Shown: positions 25,560 to 34,473, counted from the stretch's first letter. The stretch is DNA of 64,000 nucleotides from Paraflavitalea sp. CAU 1676 (GCF_029223285.1 NZ_JARHUJ010000014.1:1-64000); one strand, 5' to 3'. Notes: generated from the letters alone by a model not told the origin. Numbers and translations: made by a program.

Positions 25560-26411
25560 ATGATGGTGATCCCTTATGAACAAAAGGATACGATCCTGCA
25601 TGTAGAGAACCTTTGTGTTAGCTACGGCGACCGGATTATTTTGCAGAACGTGAACATGGTGGAAAGAGATACTATTCGGGAGGGCAAAACGCAGGGGCAG
25701 GTGATTGCTGTGCTGGGCAGGTCGGGCCGTGGTAAATCGACCTTGTTCCGCGCGTTGACGGGCCTGGAAAAGCCCAGTTCGGGTAAGGTATTGATCCCTG
25801 ATTTCAATAAAGTGGCAGCCAATGGTAAGCAACCCGCCAAGCTGGTACAGGAGGGTGATGTGGGTTTTGTAAACCAGAAGTATACTTTGTTCAGGCACAA
25901 AACGGTGTATGAAGCGCTGTGGTTTGCTATGCGGAAGAGTGGTTTTTCCAAAGCTGAGAAAGAAGATGAGATCATGCATTACCTGAAAGAGTGGGGGCTG
26001 GAGAAACACAAGGACCAGTACCCGAATTTTTTATCGGGCGGTCAGCGGCAGCGGACGGCTATCCTGGAGCAGTTGCTGAGCTCAGGGTACTATATGGTGC
26101 TCGATGAACCTTTTTCGGGATTGGATATCGGGAATATCATGAGTGTGAAGAAATCTTTTGACCTGATCAGTCAACGGCACGATCTGAATACGATCATCTT
26201 CAGCACGCACGACATTGAGCTGGCTGTTGAACTGGCGGATTCGATCTACATACTCGGGTATCCGCCCGATGACAAAGGGCAGGTGCTGGCTTCAGGTACG
26301 ATGTTGAAGCATTTCGATCTGAAGGAATTGGGCCTGGCCTGGCAGGATGGGTTTACGGAGAGCCATCACGATTGTGTGCAGGAGATCAAGGAAATTATGT
26401 TACGAGCTTAG
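25560..26411 (+). CDS. ABC transporter ATPase, NitT/TauT type
   Basis: A 283-residue nucleotide-binding subunit. Walker A is GRSGRGKST (53-61), the Q-loop is around 106, the signature LSGGQRQR is at 158-165, Walker B YMVLDE at 178-183 with catalytic Glu183, and the H-loop His217 is in FSTHD. A basic insert between beta strands (about 36-47, DTIREGKTQG) is slightly longer than usual. All catalytic parts are intact, so it should power the adjacent permease. It is the last gene of the 21021-26411 cluster; no clear hairpin terminator follows before the convergent gene at 26553. Confidence 0.93.
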   Translation: MMVIPYEQKDTILHVENLCVSYGDRIILQNVNMVERDTIREGKTQGQVIAVLGRSGRGKSTLFRALTGLEKPSSGKVLIPDFNKVAANGKQPAKLVQEGDVGFVNQKYTLFRHKTVYEALWFAMRKSGFSKAEKEDEIMHYLKEWGLEKHKDQYPNFLSGGQRQRTAILEQLLSSGYYMVLDEPFSGLDIGNIMSVKKSFDLISQRHDLNTIIFSTHDIELAVELADSIYILGYPPDDKGQVLASGTMLKHFDLKELGLAWQDGFTESHHDCVQEIKEIMLRA

Positions 26412-26552
26412 ATTGTTACTGTAGGAAGCGATGTGCTGACGGCTTTCTTCGAATAGATTGACCGGAGTAGGGCAGGATCAAAAAGGCAACAGGCCTGCCT
26501 GCATTCCGGCATGACCTGTCTCTTGACCATTCATTATGTGCTTACCTCTTCT

Positions 26553-27356
26553 TTATTGTTTTTGTACGGTCAGGCCTTCGCCGGGTACCCATTTATCGTA
26601 CTCCATATAAGTGGCTACGTTGCGGGCTGTTTCTTCGCCGCGGATCTTTGCCACCAGGTGCAGCGCCCCGTCGATACCGGCAGATATGCCCGCTGTGGTG
26701 ATCACTTTTCCATTGTCGACAAAACGAACATTGGATAAGACCTTCGCAGTGGGCACTGCTTTTTTCAGGTTATCGATGCTTTCGTGGAAAGTGGTTACGG
26801 TGAGGTGATCGAGCAGTCCGGCTTTGCCCAATATGAAGGCGCCGGTACATACCGAGAAATAGTAATCGGGCGTGGGTTGTTTTTTAAGCCAGTCAATGAC
26901 CTGCGGGTCGCTGCTCGCTACACCTGCATTGCCACCGAAGAAGGCGATGATATCGGCCTTGGGTGCATCTTCGATGCTGTAATCGGGTAATATTTTCAGG
27001 ATGCCCTGTGACACGATGGGGGCCTTGGTTTTGGATACGGTAAATACCTCAAACTGGGCATAAGCAAATACTTCCATGGGGCCGGCGAAGTCCAGTACTT
27101 CCACACCGTTCTGCAGGTAAAATGCCACTTTCAGCTTCTTCTTGTTCATTGTCTTTTTGTGTTCGTTGGATGTTTGTTGTAACAATGTCATTCCGCAATG
27201 CGGGCATTTGCCGGCTGCTGCGAAGGTGATGGTGTCGCAGGAGTTGTTGCAGGGCATGCAATACCAGGCTTTGGCAGTTTGTGCCTGTGCGGCTATCGGC
27301 TGGTGCCTGACGATGAGCGAGAGGAGAATGAACAGGTGGATCAATGTTTGTTTCAT
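26553..27356 (-). CDS. Exported DJ-1/PfpI-like protein with an N-terminal zinc ribbon
   Basis: A 267-residue protein: signal peptide (about 1-26, ending IAAQAQ), a four-cysteine zinc-ribbon-like module (WYCMPCNNSCD and KCPHCGMTL, about 31-58), and a DJ-1/PfpI domain (about 75-250) with the nucleophile Cys in SVCTGAFILG. DJ-1-fold proteins are usually cytoplasmic, so export is unusual. The cysteine module resembles heavy-metal-binding ribbons of copper-handling proteins. I chose the ATG at 27356 because a perfect -7 box lies just upstream (27371-27378), which rules out the start 72 bp earlier. It lies downstream of a GlxA-type regulator with a homologous domain. Function unknown. Confidence 0.8.
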   Translation of the reverse strand: MKQTLIHLFILLSLIVRHQPIAAQAQTAKAWYCMPCNNSCDTITFAAAGKCPHCGMTLLQQTSNEHKKTMNKKKLKVAFYLQNGVEVLDFAGPMEVFAYAQFEVFTVSKTKAPIVSQGILKILPDYSIEDAPKADIIAFFGGNAGVASSDPQVIDWLKKQPTPDYYFSVCTGAFILGKAGLLDHLTVTTFHESIDNLKKAVPTAKVLSNVRFVDNGKVITTAGISAGIDGALHLVAKIRGEETARNVATYMEYDKWVPGEGLTVQKQ

Positions 27357-27370
27357 GGCTATACTTTTCA

Positions 27371-27378
27371 CAAATCTA
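27371..27378 (-). promoter_or_regulatory. -7 element of the exported DJ-1 gene
   Basis: CAAATCTA on the plus strand is TAGATTTG on the minus strand, an exact TAnnTTTG match, 14 bp upstream of the chosen start codon. Confidence 0.5.
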
Positions 27379-27511
27379 CCATTGAATAGCCTGGGCGGGC
27401 AGGACAGGATGGCGCAGTTTTGGGACAAAGTTCACGGACAATAATGTCGGGTCACCGGAGTGCGAGGGGAAGCTCAGTGTGTGCGGAGGGTGATCCGGAT
27501 AAAATGGCCGT

Positions 27512-28462
27512 TTAGCTGTTCTTCAACAATTGGCGCAACTGATTGGTGCTTTTGAGCCCGATCGATGCCGCTATGGTTTGCATGGTATGGCCTTCTTTAC
27601 GTAATTGCTGTGCCCTGTCGGCCCGGAGTTTTCCTACATACTGGCTGATGGAGATCCTGGTGGTTTTCCTGAACAGTCGGGTGAGGTTGCGGCCACTCAT
27701 GTGTACCTGCTCGGCCAGTTGTTCAATGTTGACCTTCTTATCGAGTGATTGAGCGAGTATATCCTGCGCTTTATGGATGCGATCGTCGAGGTGATTGCGA
27801 TATTGCAGAAAGGCGCTCAATTGCGGATCGGTTTCTGTTCTGCGCATATATACTACAACCTCTTTGGCGATACTGGCTGCCATCCGCGAGCCGAACAGCT
27901 CTTCGAGCAGGAAGAGTGAGAGATCAATACCCGATGCCACGCCGGCACTGGTGTAGATGCCCTCGGAATGTACGAATAGCCGGTTGTGCTGCACCAGGGT
28001 TTCGGGATAACGCCGGGCAAAGCGATCGAGGTATTTCCAGTGGGTGGTGGAAGGTCTGTTGTCAAGCAGGCCTGCTTCGGCCAGGAGGTAGGCTCCTGTG
28101 CAAACGGAGCAGATCATTACCCCGTTGCGATGTTGGCTGGTGAGCCATTCCTGGAAGGGACGGGAGCTTCCTCTTAAAAACTCTTCGTTCAGGAGCAAAG
28201 AAGCTTCGAGGCCTGGCACAAATACCAGGTCGCCTTTGTGCAGGTCGAGTGTATGGTAGTCGACGAGGCCACCGAGCATGAGGTGGCTGCTGCTGATGAT
28301 GCTTTTATCGCTGGCCTGCAGGTTGGTGAAATACAGGCTGACCGGTGCTTCGTAACAGGCTGCCTCATAAAATATATGGGCGGGTCCGGTTATATCGAGC
28401 AGGTGTACCAATGGGGGGATGACAAAAACTACCTTGACCGGTTCTTTTCTGACAGGGCGCAT
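27512..28462 (-). CDS. GlxA-family AraC-type transcriptional regulator with DJ-1/PfpI domain
   Basis: A 316-residue regulator. Residues about 8-175 form a DJ-1/PfpI (class I glutamine amidotransferase-like) domain with the conserved SVCTGAYLLAEAG. Residues about 220-316 hold the two AraC helix-turn-helix units (VNIEQLAEQVHMSGRNLTRL and the second ending KSTNQLRQLL). The DJ-1 domain is thought to bind a small molecule rather than act as an enzyme. The gene is 155 bp upstream of the exported DJ-1 gene on the same strand and may regulate it. The ligand is unknown. Confidence 0.88.
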   Translation of the reverse strand: MRPVRKEPVKVVFVIPPLVHLLDITGPAHIFYEAACYEAPVSLYFTNLQASDKSIISSSHLMLGGLVDYHTLDLHKGDLVFVPGLEASLLLNEEFLRGSSRPFQEWLTSQHRNGVMICSVCTGAYLLAEAGLLDNRPSTTHWKYLDRFARRYPETLVQHNRLFVHSEGIYTSAGVASGIDLSLFLLEELFGSRMAASIAKEVVVYMRRTETDPQLSAFLQYRNHLDDRIHKAQDILAQSLDKKVNIEQLAEQVHMSGRNLTRLFRKTTRISISQYVGKLRADRAQQLRKEGHTMQTIAASIGLKSTNQLRQLLKNS

Positions 28463-28488
28463 AGTGCCCTAAAGTTAATCAAGTTGGC

Positions 28489-29259
28489 TTACAATATACC
28501 GAGGCCTGCTGCGGCATAGGGCCTGAACAGTTCCTGTGCAGGATCCTGTTCGGTGATAAGGGTATCCAATGCTGTGATGGGACAAAGCTGCACGGGCCGA
28601 ACCTGGTTGATGCGTTCTGCCCTGCACAGGCCAATTACTTTCTGCGAGTTTTCGATCATGGCCTTTTTGATCTGTGCAATTTCCCAATCGGCTTCGCTAA
28701 GGCCATATTGCACGTCGATGGCCTGGATGTCGAGAAGGCAGATATCAGCCTTGATCTGTTTGATCTTGGCAATGGCTTCGCTGCCTACGGTAAGTTTTCC
28801 GTTCTTGGATACCTTGTCGCCAATAATGATCACCTCGATGGATGGGTGGCGGGTGAACTCCACGATGGCCTGTATACTGCCGGATATGATAGTAGCTTTG
28901 AGGTCTTCGGGCAGTGTTCTGGCGAGCTGGCTGGCGGTAGTGCCGCCGCTGGTCATCACAAACATGCCGCGATGGATCAATTGGGCTGCTTTTTGGGCGA
29001 TGATCTTTTCGGGAAGTGTTTGTTGGGTTTCGGGGTGAGTTGTTTCTTCACCGGGCCCGGGGGTTACTGCCTCTGTATACGTCAGTGAGAGCGCCCCTCC
29101 ATGCACTTTGAGTAGTTTCCCTTTGTTGGCCAGTTCCTGCAGGTCGCGGCGTATGGTATCTTCCGACACATTCATTTTTTGTGAAATGTCGGCCGAGATG
29201 ACTTTTTGGTGTTCGGTAATCTCCTTAAGAATGTACGCCTGTCTTTCTTTTTTGAACAT
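28489..29259 (-). CDS. DeoR/GlpR family transcriptional regulator
   Basis: A 256-residue repressor-type protein. The N-terminal winged helix is clear (RQAYILKEITEHQKVISADI, then SEDTIRRDLQELANKGKLLK) and is followed by a DeoR C-terminal sensor domain that usually binds a phosphosugar (IIGDKVSKNGKLTVGSEA, with DICLLDIQAID). A Pro/Thr-rich linker (about 62-85) is longer than usual. No sugar-metabolism gene is adjacent, so the regulon cannot be named. It lies 27 bp upstream of the GlxA-type gene on the same strand, so the two may be co-transcribed. Confidence 0.88.
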   Translation of the reverse strand: MFKKERQAYILKEITEHQKVISADISQKMNVSEDTIRRDLQELANKGKLLKVHGGALSLTYTEAVTPGPGEETTHPETQQTLPEKIIAQKAAQLIHRGMFVMTSGGTTASQLARTLPEDLKATIISGSIQAIVEFTRHPSIEVIIIGDKVSKNGKLTVGSEAIAKIKQIKADICLLDIQAIDVQYGLSEADWEIAQIKKAMIENSQKVIGLCRAERINQVRPVQLCPITALDTLITEQDPAQELFRPYAAAGLGIL

Positions 29260-29302
29260 ACTGCCTGGGTTGTTATCGTTTTTATTATTTGGAAGGGTGG
29301 GA

Positions 29303-30070
29303 TTATTTGGTTGTGAACTGATTTTTTCCGGGTTGCAGTTTCTTCAGCAAAAGTTCCTTTTTGCTGCGGGAAACATCGATAGAGGATCTATCACTCATGA
29401 TAAGATTTCCTCCTTCACCTTTTATGTATTTTCTGATCTCGTTCAGGTTTACAAGATACGAATGGTGCACCCGCATGAAGCCTGACTCTTCCAGCATTTC
29501 CTCTACTTCTTTAAGGGTACGTGAAACAGTGATCTTTAGTTTGTCTTTTAACGAAATGATAGTATAGTTACTGCTTGAAGAGCAGCTGATAATGCTGTCG
29601 AGGGGTACGAGTTGCAGACCTTCCATGGTGGGTAGTGCTACCTGGTTTACCTGCTGGGCCGGCTGATGCAGTTTTTGTAATAGTATCTGCAGTTGTTGAG
29701 GCAGGGGACGCATGAGGCGGTCGTGAGCTTTTCGCACTGCTGCTTGTAGTTCTATACGGTCAATAGGTTTCAGGAGATAGTCCAGCGCACTGAACTTGAT
29801 CGCTTTTAACGCATACTGGTCGTAGCTGGTGGTAAATATGAGATCAAAGTTAATGTGGGGCAGCTTTTCCAGTAGTTGAAAGCCATTCATGTGCGGCATT
29901 TCGATATCGAGGAATACGAGCTGTACCGGGTGGTTGGTAATCGCTTGCATAGCTTCGGCTGCCGAATGGCACACAGCTTCGACGGTCACCGTGGGGCAAT
30001 ATTTTTCGAGCAAGGTGCTGAGCACTTCGCAACAATATGGTTCGTCGTCTATGATGATGGCTTTGATCAT
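29303..30070 (-). CDS. LytTR-type response regulator
   Basis: A 255-residue two-component regulator with a receiver domain (about 1-120; phosphoacceptor Asp55 in LVFLDIEMPHMNG, acidic pair in IIIDDE, conserved Lys in LLKPID) and a LytTR DNA-binding domain (about 150-250, with FMRVHHSYLVNL). It follows its kinase gene by 9 bp. LytTR proteins bind direct repeats rather than palindromes. The target genes are not evident nearby. Confidence 0.93.
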   Translation of the reverse strand: MIKAIIIDDEPYCCEVLSTLLEKYCPTVTVEAVCHSAAEAMQAITNHPVQLVFLDIEMPHMNGFQLLEKLPHINFDLIFTTSYDQYALKAIKFSALDYLLKPIDRIELQAAVRKAHDRLMRPLPQQLQILLQKLHQPAQQVNQVALPTMEGLQLVPLDSIISCSSSSNYTIISLKDKLKITVSRTLKEVEEMLEESGFMRVHHSYLVNLNEIRKYIKGEGGNLIMSDRSSIDVSRSKKELLLKKLQPGKNQFTTK

Positions 30071-30079
30071 ATTTTCTTA

Positions 30080-32179
30080 TCAAGCTGTTTCGTGCAATTG
30101 CTCTTTGTACCTGATGCCGATGTTTACTTCTGTACCGCTTATATTGCCCTGATCATCGGTAATGTCCTCGATTCTATAATAATGTTGCACTGACCGGTCT
30201 TCGTTGAACAGGGCCAACCTGTCGGCTGTAAGTTGTATGCCCATGGAGCGGATCTTTTCGCCCGACTTGCTTTTGATCTCGGCTGCTTTTGCTCGTCCTA
30301 TGCCGTTGTCCGTTATGACGCAATTTAGAACATTATTACGCATACTAAATGCAACTGATAGTTGTCCATGCCCTTCTTTGTGCATTAATCCGTGCCAAAT
30401 GGCGTTTTCGCAGAAAGGCTGCAACAATAGTGGCGGCAGCATGATATTGGATGGCTCTATGTCGTTGTTATAGATGATGCTGTAGTCGAATGCGTTCTTA
30501 AACCGCAACTGTTCCATCTCGAGATACAGCCTTAACATTTCAATCTCATCTTCCAATACGATCAGCGGTTTTTGGGAATTGATGAGTACCAGGCGGATGA
30601 GCCTGGAGAAGCGGGTAAGGTAATCGGATGCTTTTTCGGCCTCGTTCTTCAGGATAAAGCGATTGATGGAGCTTAGGCAGTTAAAAAGGAAATGGGGGTT
30701 CATCTGGGCGCGCAGGGCCTGCATTTCAAGCTCGGTAGTGCGGTGCTCAAATTCGCGGCGGATCTTTTCATTCTTCAGCTTTTCATTCTTCCGCTTAAGG
30801 GAAATGTTACCCAGTACCATGAGGCTTAAAAATGCCACTAATGCGAGACCGCCGAGGAGTATGTTTCTGAATAGTTGATTGCCCCGGAGTTTTTGTTCAT
30901 TGATCAGCTTTTCCTGCTCGAGCAGTTGTATTCTGGTAAGGTTCTTTTCATCGTCGGCAATGCGGCGAAATTCGTACAGTTTACCTTTAAACTGATCGCT
31001 TAGGATGGCTTCTTTCGTTTGTACGTATTGCCTATAGTAGTAATAGGATTGGGTTGGCTGTTTTAATGTGTCGTACAGTGCAGTCAGGAGCTCGCAAGCG
31101 TGCCGGATGTTGAGACGGGCATTTTTTTCCTCTGCCAGGTTTAGTGCCTCATGGGCAAACTGTTTGGCACGGGTAAAGTCTTTCCGGTCAAGGTATATTT
31201 TGCCAAGGCCCAGCATAGCATACATGTAGATATGTCTTTCGCCGCCCGCCTTCAGCGTGTGATAGAGATCGGTATAGATGGCTTCGGCCGAATCCTTTTT
31301 GCCGCGCTGCAGATAATAATCTGCTACCCTCAGTTTTGTGGATTTGCTGCCGGCATTGCCGCTGTAGCTTTCCTGGTAATAGTGCCAGGCCGAATCGTAC
31401 CGGCCAAGATCGCTATAGAGATCGCCGAGGCATTGCGAGAGGTGGCGATAGGCCCATTGTATCTTCCAGGGATTCCAGGCTGCTGCTTTACGATAGTATT
31501 CGAGGGCGCTGGCATGGTCGCCAATATTGCGGTATGATTTTCCGATCTCCACCAGTGACAATACAATATTGGCCCTGTCGCGCAACTCAAGGCTCAGGGC
31601 GAGTGCATGCTGGGCGATCTCGAACGCTTTTTCATAATTACCCTGATTGCCATAGATGCTGCTGATCGTCATGGTGGCATCGGATATTTCCCGTTTGAGA
31701 CCGAGCTGTTTGAAATAACGAATGGAAAGGTCTATGGTGTGGATCGCTTCTTCGAAATCGCCCCTATACCAGAGTGCCTGCCCCGTGCCCCGGTATCCCA
31801 ACGCTACTAAGGTGTCGTTCTTTTGTTCTGCCGCCACTTTGGTCGACAGGCGAAACCATCTTATTCCTTCATCGGGTTTCGATTGTTGAAGTAATACGTT
31901 GCCAAGGTGATTGGCGGCGATATATATGCCTCTTTGGTATTTGAGTTTTTGCGCTTCGTCGAAGGCAACTTGCGCGTAACGGATGCCCGAGTCAGATTTG
32001 ATCATGCCTGCCCATATATAGCGGGCAGCGATCCTGTTGAGCAGGTCGGCTTTATCGGTGCCGTAGGTGGTCGGTAGACTTGCTTTTAGTTTTAGCAATT
32101 GCAGACTATCTGTTTGTTGCGCCTGAAGGCCAACACCCAGCAATACGCATATGCAGGCAAGTAGGATCTGTTTCCCCAT
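30080..32179 (-). CDS. TPR-containing sensor histidine kinase (LytS/His_kinase type)
   Basis: A 699-residue kinase. It has a signal peptide (about 1-24, from MGKQILLACICVLLGVG), a periplasmic array of TPR repeats (about 40-420), one transmembrane helix (about 447-470), a short coiled coil, then the His_kinase domain (phosphoacceptor His in QMNPHFLFN) and a HATPase (LQPFCENAIWHGL). This architecture is frequent in Bacteroidota and pairs with LytTR regulators, as here. I chose the ATG at 32179 because it directly starts a good signal peptide. The signal is unknown; TPRs suggest a protein or peptide partner in the periplasm. Confidence 0.92.
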   Translation of the reverse strand: MGKQILLACICVLLGVGLQAQQTDSLQLLKLKASLPTTYGTDKADLLNRIAARYIWAGMIKSDSGIRYAQVAFDEAQKLKYQRGIYIAANHLGNVLLQQSKPDEGIRWFRLSTKVAAEQKNDTLVALGYRGTGQALWYRGDFEEAIHTIDLSIRYFKQLGLKREISDATMTISSIYGNQGNYEKAFEIAQHALALSLELRDRANIVLSLVEIGKSYRNIGDHASALEYYRKAAAWNPWKIQWAYRHLSQCLGDLYSDLGRYDSAWHYYQESYSGNAGSKSTKLRVADYYLQRGKKDSAEAIYTDLYHTLKAGGERHIYMYAMLGLGKIYLDRKDFTRAKQFAHEALNLAEEKNARLNIRHACELLTALYDTLKQPTQSYYYYRQYVQTKEAILSDQFKGKLYEFRRIADDEKNLTRIQLLEQEKLINEQKLRGNQLFRNILLGGLALVAFLSLMVLGNISLKRKNEKLKNEKIRREFEHRTTELEMQALRAQMNPHFLFNCLSSINRFILKNEAEKASDYLTRFSRLIRLVLINSQKPLIVLEDEIEMLRLYLEMEQLRFKNAFDYSIIYNNDIEPSNIMLPPLLLQPFCENAIWHGLMHKEGHGQLSVAFSMRNNVLNCVITDNGIGRAKAAEIKSKSGEKIRSMGIQLTADRLALFNEDRSVQHYYRIEDITDDQGNISGTEVNIGIRYKEQLHETA

Positions 32180-32390
32180 ATTAGTCAGCTCGGGGTGAGC
32201 CATCTCTTATCAGGCTACTCCCCCGATTTTAAAGCTACCACTAATCGGGCAATGATGGATGCGGGAGTGAGCAGTTAACAGAGCCTGGTGATAGTTGGCG
32301 GGAATGACTGAGTGGGGATGGATCATCGATGTAGGGGGGGCTATATTGGCTGACTTAAATGCAATATGGTTGCAAATAGTGAATATTTCC

Positions 32391-32398
32391 TACTTTTG
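32391..32398 (+). promoter_or_regulatory. -7 element of a near-leaderless promoter
   Basis: TACTTTTG is an exact TAnnTTTG match, with TTG at 32370-32372 18 bp upstream as -33 element. The expected start site is within 1-2 bp of the ATG at 32403, so the mRNA would have almost no leader. Confidence 0.65.
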
Positions 32399-32402
32399 AT
32401 CT

Positions 32403-33326
32403 ATGGAAGCAATAACTACAACAGGAGCGGCCGACCTTGAAGTTATCATTGTTGGCGGCAGCTATGCTGGTTTATCGGCGGCTATGGCGCTTGGAAGATC
32501 GTTGCGCAGGGTATTGGTGATTGATGGAGGCTTGCCCTGTAACCGGCAAACGGCTCATTCACACAATTTCATTACGCAGGACGGGGTCGTTCCGGCAATG
32601 ATTGCCGGCAAGGCGCGGGACCAGGTGCTGGCTTATCCAAGTGTACAGTGGATTAACGGTATGGTTACAGAGGCCCGTAAAGAGGCCGGTGGTTTTGTAA
32701 TCACCACCGCTTCGGACGAATCGTTCCATACGCTGAGGGTTTTATTTGCTACCGGCATTTATGATATGTTGCCCGAATTGTCCGGGTTTCAGGCCTGCTG
32801 GGGTATCTCGGTGCTTCATTGTCCTTATTGCCACGGCTATGAAGTGAATGGTAAGCGACTGGGCATTATGGCGAATGGCGATATAGCCTTTGACTATGTG
32901 CGCCTTATTCATCAATGGAGCAAACAACTGACCTTATTTACGAATGGACCATCGACCCTGGTAGATGCTCACCGGCAGAAAATTCAACAGCACGGTATTG
33001 CGATCATTGAAACGCCTGTAAGCGGTGTTGCGCATGTTGGTGGATACCTGAGCGGCGTAATGCTAGCCAGTGGAGAGGTAGAAGTGGTAGATGCATTGTT
33101 TTACAGGCCTGCCTTCCGGCAGCATTGTGACCTGCCCGTTGCGCTGGGTTGCAACCTTACGGAGCAAGGGTATATTCAGGCCGATGATTTTGGTAAGACC
33201 AATGTACCGGGGGTGTTTGTGGCGGGCGACAATGCGAATATGATGCGTTCCGTAGCGGCTGCTGTAGCTGCAGGTAATAAAGCGGGTGCCTGGATTAACC
33301 GCGAACTGGTGGAAGAGCAGTTTTAA
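32403..33326 (+). CDS. Thioredoxin-reductase-like FAD/NAD(P) oxidoreductase
   Basis: A 307-residue flavoprotein with the FAD-binding motif VGGSYAGLSAAMAL near residue 17, a NADPH domain, and the redox motif CPYC (Cys140 and Cys143) in VLHCPYCHGYE. The C-terminal FAD motif is FVAGDNANMMRSVAAAV. The layout fits low-molecular-weight thioredoxin-reductase relatives; the HCPYCHGYE form is closer to the GliT/HlmI group of dithiol oxidases than to true TrxB (usually CATCDG). No thioredoxin is adjacent. It could therefore oxidise or reduce a small-molecule dithiol; the substrate is unknown. Confidence 0.88.
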   Translation: MEAITTTGAADLEVIIVGGSYAGLSAAMALGRSLRRVLVIDGGLPCNRQTAHSHNFITQDGVVPAMIAGKARDQVLAYPSVQWINGMVTEARKEAGGFVITTASDESFHTLRVLFATGIYDMLPELSGFQACWGISVLHCPYCHGYEVNGKRLGIMANGDIAFDYVRLIHQWSKQLTLFTNGPSTLVDAHRQKIQQHGIAIIETPVSGVAHVGGYLSGVMLASGEVEVVDALFYRPAFRQHCDLPVALGCNLTEQGYIQADDFGKTNVPGVFVAGDNANMMRSVAAAVAAGNKAGAWINRELVEEQF

Positions 33327-33408
33327 TGATAAGCTGAGTGAGCGTGGGGGGAGGAGGTTGGGCGTAGAGTTTCTTACCGGGTTGTAAATAGTGTATATCA
33401 GCATAAAA

Positions 33409-33440
33409 AAGGGCTGACCGTTGATATCCGGTCAGCCCTT
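33409..33440. terminator. Bidirectional terminator between convergent genes
   Basis: Perfect 12-bp stem AAGGGCTGACCG / CGGTCAGCCCTT with an 8-nt loop, flanked by A-run on the left and TTTT on the right. It lies between the oxidoreductase (plus) and the Bax-inhibitor-1 gene (minus) and can end both transcripts. Confidence 0.9.
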
Positions 33441-33460
33441 TTAAGTATTAGTTCTACTGA

Positions 33461-34216
33461 TTATTTTCTGTCGGACAATTTAGCCAGCAGGCGAAGGATC
33501 TCCAGGTATAACCATACGATGGTTACCAGCAGTCCAAAGGCTCCATACCATTCCATGTATTTGGGGGCCTGGCGTGCAGCACCCTGCTCGATCATATCGA
33601 AATCGAGGATCAGGTTGAGGGCTGCAATACCTACTACTACCAGCGAAAAGATGATACCGATGGTGCTTCCTTCATGAATGAATGGAATGTTCACGCCAAA
33701 CAATCCGAGGATCATCGAGATCAGGTAGAAGACGGCGATACCCGCTGTTGCGGTTATGATGATCGATTTAAATCTTTCCGTGGCTTTGATGACCCGGAAA
33801 TGATAAAGTACATACATCGCGATCACCACACCGAAGGTGAGGCCTACCGCCTGCATGATAATATTGGGCGCGAGTTTGGCGAAAGCAAAATTATAATAGG
33901 ATGAAACGGTGCCGAGGAAGAAGCCTTCCACCAGTGCATACAGGGGTGCTGCCCATGTAGCCCAATGCGGGCGGAAGATTATCATGAAAGCAAGAATAAG
34001 TCCTCCAATGATCGATGCCCACATGTAGGGAACGACGTTAACACCAGAGGCTGCCATTTTCCAGGCGAGGCCTGCTGTTCCCATGGCGAGGATGAAGAGG
34101 ATACCGAATTTGTTCAGGGTACCGCGCACTGTCATCACATCAGTGTGCTGTTGTCCAATGGCGCGATCGAAGATTTTTTCACTTAATGCCGGATTACCGG
34201 ATTTGAATAGGGCCAT
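33461..34216 (-). CDS. Bax inhibitor-1/YccA family membrane protein
   Basis: A 251-residue protein with seven predicted helices and the family features FFLGTVSSYYN in the middle and LNLILDFDMIEQGA near residue 205, where the paired acidic residues match the calcium-leak gate of BsYetJ. The N-terminus is soluble (about 45 residues). Bacterial members are thought to be pH-dependent calcium channels or to interact with FtsH. It has its own promoter at 34245. Confidence 0.9.
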   Translation of the reverse strand: MALFKSGNPALSEKIFDRAIGQQHTDVMTVRGTLNKFGILFILAMGTAGLAWKMAASGVNVVPYMWASIIGGLILAFMIIFRPHWATWAAPLYALVEGFFLGTVSSYYNFAFAKLAPNIIMQAVGLTFGVVIAMYVLYHFRVIKATERFKSIIITATAGIAVFYLISMILGLFGVNIPFIHEGSTIGIIFSLVVVGIAALNLILDFDMIEQGAARQAPKYMEWYGAFGLLVTIVWLYLEILRLLAKLSDRK

Positions 34217-34244
34217 AGTTGTTCTGTTTTATTTGATCAAGATA

Positions 34245-34274
34245 CAAATTTAGTTGAAATACATGAAGCTGCAA
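34245..34274 (-). promoter_or_regulatory. Promoter of the Bax-inhibitor-1 gene
   Basis: On the minus strand TAAATTTG (34252-34245) matches TAnnTTTG and TTG lies at 34274-34272, with a 19-bp gap, which is the Bacteroides -33/-7 spacing. Confidence 0.65.
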
Positions 34275-34440
34275 GTGTCAACCCCTTCATATAGAGCTGG
34301 GAATTAACATAATATTATTTGAATATGAGCGTTGCGACGATTGATCTCCCTTTTGCAACGTTTTGTTTCCGGAATCAGGCTGATCAGCTGGCGGGTATCG
34401 GTGGGGGAGTGCCGTTAGGTTGCAGGAGCTGTAAAAGAAA

Positions 34441-34473
34441 CGGTGAACCTGCCTTTGTGTGCGTGGTTCACCG
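34441..34473 (-). terminator. Probable terminator downstream of ricT
   Basis: Perfect 9-bp stem CGGTGAACC / GGTTCACCG with a 15-nt loop, followed on the minus strand by TTTCTTTTAC. It lies 44 bp after the ricT stop codon. Confidence 0.65.
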
